Shown here piece by piece: positions 56,301 to 64,000 of a stretch of DNA of 64,000 bases. A program made the translations under genes and the position numbers. Under the pieces are notes generated by a model, which saw only the letters and a list, made by a program, of their open reading frames with translations, did not search any database and was not told the origin of the DNA. Each line of letters starts with the position of its first letter. Position 1 is the first letter of the stretch. Source of the DNA: Calocera cornea HHB12733 (taxonomy: Eukaryota > Basidiomycota > Dacrymycetes > Dacrymycetales > Dacrymycetaceae); assembly GCA_001632435.1 (NCBI GenBank), contig KV423983.1, positions 1-64,000 on the forward strand. The letters run 5' to 3'.

Positions 56301-59300
56301 GTCTCCGATAGCAGTGAGCATTCTTTGTATCATCAGCATCATCCGATCAACCCTAATGCATCTAGGCAATGGCAAACGCAAAGCAACCAACTATCTGGAA
56401 TTGCTTATCGATGTCTTCGTTCGGTGAGTCCTCCAACTCCGTGCACAAGAAGGCGTACCGATCAGGAGTATCTGTAGCTTTCTTCAGAGCGAACCAAGCG
56501 CCATGCTCAGGCGAACTATGACTTCAGCCAATACTCGCATCCAATCAGCAGCCCTTGACATCCTCCAACTAATCGTCTCCAGAGGCGAGATCGACAAGAA
56601 TGCGCTCCTCTCTCTTCAACAGAGCGTCGCATCCAAGCTCTACAGCTCTGTTCATACCGCACGATTGGATCTGCAGAACAAGCTGCTCCATATTTTGCAT
56701 AGTATCATTCTGGCAACGGCGCCTCTCTTACGGGGCTCCCCTAATCCTTCAAAGGCACTGGAGACGGCTAATGAGACCGAGGAGAAGGAGAAGGAAAAGG
56801 CGGCGACATCCGACAAAGTATTGGCTCTCCTCATCCAGACCTTGCTCGACGGCATTTCCAAGACATCCAATCGACCTATGTTGCAGCACTGGGTCGACTT
56901 CGTCCTGATGACCATACCGCAATTTTCCGACTCGATGCAATTACTCGTTATTCCCCTATCTCAGTGCGTCTCACAGCAGCTGCGAAATGCTCTGCATGAC
57001 ATTCATCGCGCCACGGTGGCGGATGCAAAAGGCAAAGGCAACTTGTCGACCGCTACGAACGACGCCGAGTTTGTTATTCTGCTGAATGCCTTAGAGCGTC
57101 TCGTTCTCATGAGTCTGTCTCGCCTTTCGGATGCTCGCGTGAGCGAAGATGACGGCGGGGAGAGGGTTGCGGAGAGTAGCGGTCTCTTCGGATATGTATC
57201 GGGAGTATTCGGTGCCGACTCCGGAGTGGGGGGGGCTGACGAGCTGCTTTCCGTAAGTTCGCTGGCCGAAGGTGGATAAGAGCTGATCTCTAAGCAGGCT
57301 CGTTCTCCTGGGTATCGTTGTCTGCACGATGCCATTCGAGTCCTCTTCACCACTTCCACAATGCCGATGTGGCAGGACCCGGCGAGTCAGAATGCCTTTA
57401 CCTCTCTGGGCAACGTCTACAGCCGAACGAAGGCCAGGTCTCGAAAGGTCTTCGAAAGATTGTGGAAAGCGCAGCCTACAGAAGTCCTGGAATCCATCGT
57501 CGAATTCTGGCATCGTGATACGGAGCCTACTCTGGTAGGCTGCCCCAGTTGCGGCCGATTTTCATAATGCTCAACACAAAAATAGGGACGAGACAAGATC
57601 AACACTGTTACCTTTGAACTGGTTGATTCTCTGACATCGAGCGCACAGACCGTCGTGCATATGGTGTGTGAAAGTGCATTGGCGCGGACATCAATGCAAG
57701 TAGATCGGCCAAGGAGATCTGCGATGAATCCATACTTGTATGCCTATGTCCTCTATCCGGATGAATTATACTGAGATTGGTTGTAGATCTGATGTGATCT
57801 TGTTTACATTCTTGGAGGAGTACTTCGGGCAGCTCGAGGGGCCGATCGCTGTTCAAGTCTGGTCGCGCACGTTATCGTTGGCGAAGGACATCACCACCAA
57901 CATGCATGGTTACCGGCAGCAAGTATTTCCTGTCTTGAGGTAAATCTCCCGCACTGGGCACTTCCAATCAGATCCCCTGATCCTGATGGACAGATGCTTG
58001 ACCGTGCTTGCGGAGCGGCTGGCGCAGAGCACGGCGTTGGACGACAAGAGAATGCGGAGGGACTTCCTGGTGCGTGATCGTTCATGTTCCACGGGTTCGA
58101 TGCTGACATATCACAGGATGTCTATGTGAAACTACTTGATAGCTGCGTCCTCATTGCTGGACGTTCCTTCGAACAGGGCAACTGGATGCGTCGGACAACA
58201 CTAAATGTTGACGGACTCACAAAAGGTATGCATCTATGGGGAATGCCGGATTTTTGTCTGACCACACACCAGCCCAATCGGACATCTCGGTAAATGAAAA
58301 GCCCGACAGTGCATCCCCGTTAGAATCGGCTCGTTCAGTCTCGGGGAGTGACCTTGTGGGCCAGGTAAGTCTCAGTCAGTAGCCATAGTAAGATGTGCTG
58401 AACGGTGTTAGATCGAACAATTCCTGGCCAAGCGCATTCTTCCAAATCTCCGACGCTTCCTCAACGATCCTGATCGTATAGCGGGCGTATGCAGCAATAT
58501 CGGCTACTACATTACCACGCCGGCTTTAAAAGCCAAACCTGGGTAGGGCGAATCCTCAGTAATAAGACTTTACGCTCACATCTCGCGCAGATCTCTGGAC
58601 ATTTCAGACATCACGTTCATGCTGTTGACGGAGTTGACAAATATTCCCGCGGCTGCAAAGGCTTGGAGACCACCGGTTGGAGAAGTCTTCGCCGACTCGC
58701 GCTTCTTTTCGGGAAAGCCAGAATTGGGTGTTCGATGGAAAGGGCTGATTCGACCACTGATGGAGTCGGACAAGGACCGGCTGGTGGAGACTATTCGTAA
58801 GTACAGATGGCATAGTACCACAGGCAGCTACTTACAGCGATCTGCAGGGCAAGTCGGCCTCGCTCCTTCAGCGACCATCTTCACAAGCAGAGAAATGGAG
58901 TCATTACTCCGGTGCATGACTATTCGTCGGATGACCTACATACTCTTTGCAGGGGAGAAGGACCAATTCCACATGCAGCTGCCAAGTATGCAAGAAAAGG
59001 TTGTCGATATCCTCCGTACCAGCAACAATCCTCCGTCGGTACATGCCGAGGTTAGTCGTGTTTGCTCTTCATTGTCTCGATCTTACTGCTTCCAGGTGTA
59101 TCTCTGCATGAGAGCGATCATGTGCCGCTTCTCCTCCCACAACATTTCTACATTCTGGCCTATCATCCTGGCCGAGCTCGTAGGTGGTCTGTGCGCTCGC
59201 TGGCCCTGTTCTGAACTACTTGCAGGTCCGACTCTTCGAGACCGTCATCCTCGAACCTCCAGCAGACAATTCAGAAGATCTGTCTGTCCTATTGGCTGCG

Positions 59301-59816
59301 TGCAAGTTCTTGGATCTTCTGCTAGTGTTGCAAATGGAAGAGTTCCAGATGTAAGACGGCTCTTCTTGGATGAATTGGGGAACTCAATGCCTTCAGACAT
59401 CAATGGATGTTCGTCACGGACACGGTCGATGCAATCTATAAACCGGATGACTGGCGACCACAATCATTGATGGATCAACTCGCCGAGGTTGTCAGCAATC
59501 TTCCCTCGCAGAAGGTGTGCATTAAGCCGCCCTTGCTCATTCGTTGATTGACGACATCCAGCGTGCGGTGAATGGGAAAGATGACCTGGGTCGTAAACGG
59601 AGTGGGACCACGACGGACGCGGCTGTGTCCTCTGTTTCGTCCCCGCTCCGGAAACCGATGCTGCAGAATATGGAGAAGATCACGAGCATCCGCGATCTGC
59701 AGCCCTTCTTTTCGCAAGTGAGCATCGCATCGTTCGAAAGTGTGTATGCGAATGGCATGGTGGACTGGGAGAGTGTAGAACGAGGGCTGGCGTGGGAGAT
59801 GTTCGAGGGCCGATGA
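53331..59816 (+). CDS. DOP1: Dop1/Dopey family membrane-traffic protein
   Basis: Many short introns interrupt this 6.5-kb gene. The first exons are 53331-53409, 53460-53584 and 53649 onward, with an intron after AHILAVLG near 53790. The N-terminal Dopey domain is clear: DPKYRRYAQQVDKCLATFE, FKEIPRKLTVSKRLAQCLNP, GVHQRALDVY, DLQIWSSGLFPFFQ and NIYDTHYLPLQGQLRPVMKA. Later exons show long helical repeats, for example LLLMKATVSVVLRRDLSLNR-like sequence near 54.4 kb and a low-complexity EKEKEKA loop near 56.8 kb. The gene ends GLAWEMFEGR-stop. Dop1 works with Mon2 at endosome-Golgi membranes and with the flippase Neo1. The expected size is about 1,700 aa. I did not splice every intron, so a small defect could be missed. 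Confidence 0.88.
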
Positions 59817-61041
59817 CCTAACCCTTCTGGCATGTATATGTTAACATTTATCTGCAGCGAATCCTTTTCTGCAGGGTAATAATACTATTGTCGCATTTCA
59901 TGTCGATGCAAGCTGCGAGCCCTGAGAGATTCGAGATGGGGAACAGTGACGGGTCGACCCACGAGAGAGAACCGGACTTCAATTATATCTTCATATGTAA
60001 TGGTCTCATGGATAATTTGCCTCTCAGCCAGCCGCCGGGATGCGAGTGTAAAACATGGTCTACAACAATTACGCGCCCTACACAGCTCAAGCAAGTGCTC
60101 CTCAGTCTTGGCACGCTTGGTCCAGTCCAGGACACTGCCCCACCGCAGAATATTCCCTTCCAAAGGAGGGCCCGGGGGGTTACGTGTGCGCTTCGATTCG
60201 GGGCCAGATTGCCATAAATAACCCAGCAGCTAACACTAAGTTACCCGTAAAATGAATGAAGGACAAGGGGAATATAAGGTTGTGGGGGCGTCGGAATCAA
60301 CAACCCGGCTGCATGTGGCATGTGAAGTGACAGCTAGGCACATCGTTTGAGGTTACGCCGACAGCACGTTAGACGCCCGATCCGATAGACCTTGCGGTGT
60401 CTACATTTGTCGGCTCTTGCGGCCCTGCCCCTTATCGCGCCGCTGCAGGGTTCTGTCGCCATTGACAAGCCGGAGTGTCGGCAGTCCTGGCACGGTTGAC
60501 CGCCGCGAGCCACACGCAGCATCCCCACCAACACTCGTACCCAAGTACCAGAACAGAGATAGATACCATGGCCCTGAGGCGGCGTATCCAGACATGTATC
60601 TACAATAGCAAGGCTGCAATGACGACAAGATGGGGCTGGGCAATTACTGGAGGACAGGACAGGAGGGGGATGAGGGAAGCCTGGGAAGCGTGCATAGGGG
60701 ATGTCCGTACAATGTGTTCGTGAGGAAGGAATGTCAGGATAGACACTACATGATTTCTGCTAAGGTGATTTGGGGGTCACTTTTGCGGTTTTGGGGGAAT
60801 AAGGCTATAAGCCGAGTTGGTTCCAGTACAACCGAGTAGTACAGCGGGATGTCCGGCATCGGGAATAAGATGAGAAGGAGTGAATAAGATGAGAAGGTGA
60901 TTTGGGTGGGGATGGAGAGAGTCCTTGGGGAATTAGGAAGCGGAGAAACGAGAAGGAATATTGCTGGAAGGGATCTAGTTTTACTTTTCCGTGACGATCG
61001 TAAGTCGACGTTGAGCTGCATTAGCTGGCGAACCGAGGCTC
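59817..61041. repeat. Duplicated 3' flank of disordered-protein gene, copy 2
   Basis: The second copy of the flank at 41560-42320, from about 60155 to the hAT insertion point. It shares CCCTGAGGCGGC, GACGACAAGATGGGGCTGGG, AGGAATGTCAGGA, GAGTAGTACAGCGGGATGTC and GTGACGATCGTAAGTCGACG. The first 300 bp after DOP1 are its 3' region. No gene was found. Confidence 0.7.
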
Positions 61042-63830
61042 TAGGGATGGATTCGGTCGGTTACGATTCGGTCAGGTCATGACCGGTTCTCTGTTTTCTG
61101 TATGATGCGGTCACAGTCAGGTTACGGTCAAGTTACAGTCAATGACTGGTTCAGAACTGGTTATAACCGGTTATATTGGGAGTCTAGTCATCGTCAAAGA
61201 TAAAGTCTGTGCTGTTTGCCTCACTTGCTTCCTGCCATATCTCCTGGTCAATCTGTTGCAGTCGGAGCTTTCGGAGCTCTGTTGGCTCCAGGGAGCTAGG
61301 TCGCTGCCTTCGATAAGCCGCTTTAAGAAACTGCAGTGCCTCGAAGCGACTTGAAGAGAGCCGGTTTCGATTTCTGGTATCCGTGTTTGCGGCACTGCTC
61401 CATACACGTTCTACGGCAGTTGCGGAACCTTGAATAGCGAGATAGTCCATAGCCATGCGTGACAAGGCAGGATAGGTGGTGCGTTGTGCGTACCAGTACA
61501 GAAGGCTGTCTGGACCACCTGAATCTGGGTGTGGTGTCGCCTCTTCCTTCAGATAACGCAGGCATTCAGGTATTGGAAGTGAAGTTGTTTGCCAAAGATT
61601 GCCCCAGAGCGGAGCGACTGTGTTCACAGCAGGTGCTGCAGTGTTTGCAGTCATATAGACACGGTCAAATGTCTTGATGAATGCACCACGCGCTTGCTGT
61701 GCTAGCGTCACATTGGGGTTGGAAGGCGACTTGTCGGACCACCATGTGTCAAGGTACTTCATCTTAACATATGGTGTCAAGATCATTGCAATCCCATATG
61801 CATCGGTCTTCTCCATTTTCAGATAGTAGGCACCAAGCTTGTCAATGCCCGCGCGAAGGACTGCACACATATCGGGATCATTGGCATACTTGCCATCCTC
61901 TAGCTGCTCCCATTCAGACATGGGATACTCGAGGGCCGGAATTGCCAGGTGAAGTGTTGGGTGGCTGTCAGCTGAAAGCGCCTGCTGCCCTCGGTGTGCA
62001 ATGCTGAGGATTTCGGCTATCTGCTCAAGACGTGTCCACCCCTCCTGCGTGATCCGAAATTTTGCAAGCTTGTCGGCATGATCGGGGAAGAGAAGGACGG
62101 AATCAAGTGAAGTACGCAGTTCTAACGCCCGCCTAAGCATGAAGTAGGTGCTCGACCACCGTGTGCGGACATCGAGAATGAGCTCAAGAGCGCCTACCAG
62201 CTCGCCGGCTGAATTGCGTTGAAGCTTGCGATGAATTGCTTGTGCCGTCTGAAAAGCATCACGACGTGATGATGATGATCGCAGTGCAACAACAAGCCCA
62301 CGGAGTGCAACCACAGGATCGCGCAAATCTTCAGGTGTGAGCTCAGCTTCGGTCGCAGTTGTTGCGTTATCATATGCCGGTTTGCGGACCATCATCTTGA
62401 GCATATCGACCACGGCAAGGTTGTATACATGTGCCATACAACGGATATGGTTGGACTCGGCATTGAAGACTTCAGGACTGATGCCGTGCTGATGCAAGTG
62501 CTGCGCCAAGGCAGAAAGCATTGTATCGTTATTGGATGCATTATCGGTTGTGATCCAGCCAATCTGATCGACAATGTGCATCTCCGTAAAGAAACTGAAC
62601 ACAGTCTTCGCCAGGTTCTCGCCAGTATGAGAGCCATGGATGATCCGGAATCCAATGAGATCTTCTACAAGCGACCACTTGTCATTGGTCGTAGTGATAT
62701 AGTGGGCTTTGGCGCTGACGTAGGACTGCATTGAGCTATCGCTCCAAGCATCAATTGTAATGCTCTTCCGGCCTGGAGTTGCATGCAGGCGTGCTCGGAT
62801 CTGTTCCTTCTCATAGACTGACTGCCTCATGGCAAGTGCAGTCAGACCCTTCCGGCCAGGGAGATCATGAAGGGCAGTATCCGGTCGAAGCAGGCGGACA
62901 AGCTCTTGAAACTCCGGTCGCTCCACAGTGATGAAGGGCAGATCAAGTGCTGCAATGAGGCGAAGGCAGGCATGCTGGAACCGGGTGTGGGTATAGCGCT
63001 CCATATGCTGAACGTGCTCATCGAGGGTAGACTGGGCCGGAACGGGTGCTTCACTGCTTGCTGTGGATCCGCTTTCACGCAGGGTGAACTTCTCCCATGA
63101 TGTCTTATGAAAGGACCGAAGGTGTGCACGCAGAGTAGTGGTCCCACTATTTCTGCTCAGTCTGCCATGGTCATCCGGAAGGCTGGGATCCGTGCTTGAT
63201 TGCTTCCTGTTGAGTATCAGACACAGATCATATAGCTGTGGTAAATAGATGGCGCACCGGCAGAGCTTACACCAGCGACTCTCCTTATCCCCCTCCAGCT
63301 CTGTGAAGTACCCATGGATGGCAGCAGTGCGACGCCGTCCAGTCCGCTTCTTTACAGGTGGTATATCGATATCAGAAGGTTCACTAAAGTCTGCCTGCTC
63401 GATGCTGCGAGTGCTGCTTTCCGTGGTTTGACTTTCTCCTATTGTCTGGCTGGAGCGCTCTCCCACATAACGGACATCTGTGTAGCTGTTAACCTCTGGC
63501 AGTTGTTACAAGCCAAACTTTGCGCACCATCATCATCCCACTCCTCAACAGGCACAGGAGTAAGCGAAGTCCGATCCATTGTAGCCAGTACACAACGTTT
63601 GACCACATCACCTGCCATATTTGTCGCTGTGGAGCCCTGAAAATTCTTCCGGATGTAAACAGCGGATGCATTGCCCTTGACCGGTTCTGAACCGGTCATA
63701 ACCAGTTCAAACTGGTTCACAAATCTCAGAACAGGCGGTCATGGTCACGGTCATGGTTACATGACCGAACCGAAACTGAACCGGAAGACCGCGGTCAAAC
63801 CAGTTCGGTCATGACCGCGATCCATCCCTA
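61042..63830 (-). mobile_element. hAT-type DNA transposon, apparently complete
   Basis: The element is bounded by TAGGGATGGAT at 61042 and its inverted copy ATCCATCCCTA ending at 63830. AACCGAG flanks both sides (61031-61037 and 63831-63837), a near-perfect target-site duplication with four extra bases (GCTC) on the left. Both subterminal regions are packed with GGTCATGACC, CCGGTT and GGTTACGGTCA-like words, typical hAT transposase-binding repeats. It encodes one transposase on the minus strand. Its insertion point is the last codons of a second disordered-protein gene copy. Confidence 0.87.
61184..63466 (-). CDS. hAT transposase
   Basis: An uninterrupted 760-codon frame. Its first listed codon is GTG at 63466, so a short upstream exon with the real ATG is likely (a candidate frame with ATG lies at 63718-63500). 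The N-terminal BED-type zinc finger reads W-C-K-L-C ... L-R-A-H-L-R-S-F-H. The catalytic core includes ITIDAWSDSSMQSYVS, GWITTDNASNNDTMLSAL, IRCMAHVYNLAVVDML and DVRTRWSSTYFMLRRAL. The C-terminal dimerisation domain has YPALSRMAMDYLAIQGSATA and VERVWSSAANTDTRNRNRL. It excises and inserts the element by cut-and-paste. The lack of stops and the intact ends suggest it may still be active. Confidence 0.9.
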   Translation of the reverse strand: MGERSSQTIGESQTTESSTRSIEQADFSEPSDIDIPPVKKRTGRRRTAAIHGYFTELEGDKESRWCKLCRCAIYLPQLYDLCLILNRKQSSTDPSLPDDHGRLSRNSGTTTLRAHLRSFHKTSWEKFTLRESGSTASSEAPVPAQSTLDEHVQHMERYTHTRFQHACLRLIAALDLPFITVERPEFQELVRLLRPDTALHDLPGRKGLTALAMRQSVYEKEQIRARLHATPGRKSITIDAWSDSSMQSYVSAKAHYITTTNDKWSLVEDLIGFRIIHGSHTGENLAKTVFSFFTEMHIVDQIGWITTDNASNNDTMLSALAQHLHQHGISPEVFNAESNHIRCMAHVYNLAVVDMLKMMVRKPAYDNATTATEAELTPEDLRDPVVALRGLVVALRSSSSRRDAFQTAQAIHRKLQRNSAGELVGALELILDVRTRWSSTYFMLRRALELRTSLDSVLLFPDHADKLAKFRITQEGWTRLEQIAEILSIAHRGQQALSADSHPTLHLAIPALEYPMSEWEQLEDGKYANDPDMCAVLRAGIDKLGAYYLKMEKTDAYGIAMILTPYVKMKYLDTWWSDKSPSNPNVTLAQQARGAFIKTFDRVYMTANTAAPAVNTVAPLWGNLWQTTSLPIPECLRYLKEEATPHPDSGGPDSLLYWYAQRTTYPALSRMAMDYLAIQGSATAVERVWSSAANTDTRNRNRLSSSRFEALQFLKAAYRRQRPSSLEPTELRKLRLQQIDQEIWQEASEANSTDFIFDDD

Positions 63831-64000
63831 AACCGAGCGCGGGGGCCGTGGACGCCTGGAACGGGCTTATCCACGCGACTCATGTATCGTTGCTTTCCTA
63901 CTGTGGCCCCGGGCTCTCCGAAACACAAGGTCAAGATAGTGTGAAAACTACTTGGCGGCAGGCCGTCTTCATCGCCGCCGGGTGTGACATAATCACTTCT
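63831..64000 (-). pseudogene. 3' end of second disordered-protein gene copy
   Basis: On the minus strand, 63895-63831 reads MSRVDKPVPGVHGPRAR, matching the C-terminal MSRVVSPVQATTAPRARFAN of the gene at 42321. The final codons and the 3' flank lie on the other side of the hAT element at 61.03 kb. Upstream of about 63900 the similarity is lost or the window ends. Confidence 0.65.

Noticed and set aside
1..64000. tRNA or rRNA genes
   Set aside because: I looked for cloverleaf-like and conserved rRNA words while reading and found none I could support; a covariance-model scan would be decisive.

Overview
This window comes from a filamentous basidiomycete, probably an Agaricomycete. Genes are dense and split by many 48-65 bp introns (GTRNGY donors, YAG acceptors). 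The gene set is eukaryotic and fungal: calnexin, Snu114, Dop1, riboflavin synthase, fungal NLR-like NB-ARC/TPR proteins, and Tnp2, hAT and pogo transposons. I spliced most multi-exon models by hand and checked that the reading frame closes across every intron.

Layout. 0-2.4 kb: 5' end of an LTR retrotransposon (minus strand) inserted into the TPR region of an NLR pseudogene (2.4-5.2 kb). 6.4-8.4 kb: intact MFS transporter. 9 kb: hypothetical gene. 11.7-15.1 kb: intact 1,055-aa NB-ARC/TPR protein. 15.7-16 kb: relic of an EF-hand gene. 16.3-23.3 kb: pogo-type and Tnp2-type transposon remains. 23.3-25.4 kb: third, broken NLR copy. 25.8-27.1 kb: intact Ssp120-like EF-hand gene. The order NLR then EF-hand therefore occurs twice, an old tandem duplication split by transposons. 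28-36 kb is a conserved housekeeping block: MYND protein, calnexin, SNU114 and RIB5, the last two divergent from a 201-bp shared promoter.

36.4-52.7 kb is the most unusual part: a head-to-tail array of small secreted cysteine-rich proteins (named SSP-A to SSP-I here; there is no SSP-C gene). Five copies are intact (140-143 aa), three are nearly complete but broken, and two are fragments. All share four exons, a phase-2 first exon of 149 nt in intact copies, an invariant Ser-Lys-Arg after the last cysteine, and a separate 21-nt last exon encoding D-x-x-Q-P-W-stop. Two subfamilies (B/E/G type and D/F/H type) alternate, each with its own conserved upstream sequence. I know of no described family with this combination. 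A 640-bp foldback element and a 5'-truncated, very GC-rich disordered-protein gene (42.3-45.2 kb) interrupt the array.

53.3-59.8 kb is the large DOP1 gene. 59.8-64 kb repeats the 3' flank of the disordered-protein gene; there an intact hAT transposon (61.0-63.8 kb) sits inside the last codons of the second copy.

The window joins a stable housekeeping core to fast-turnover accessory DNA (NLRs, secreted proteins, transposons), where tandem duplication and transposition have repeatedly made and broken gene copies.
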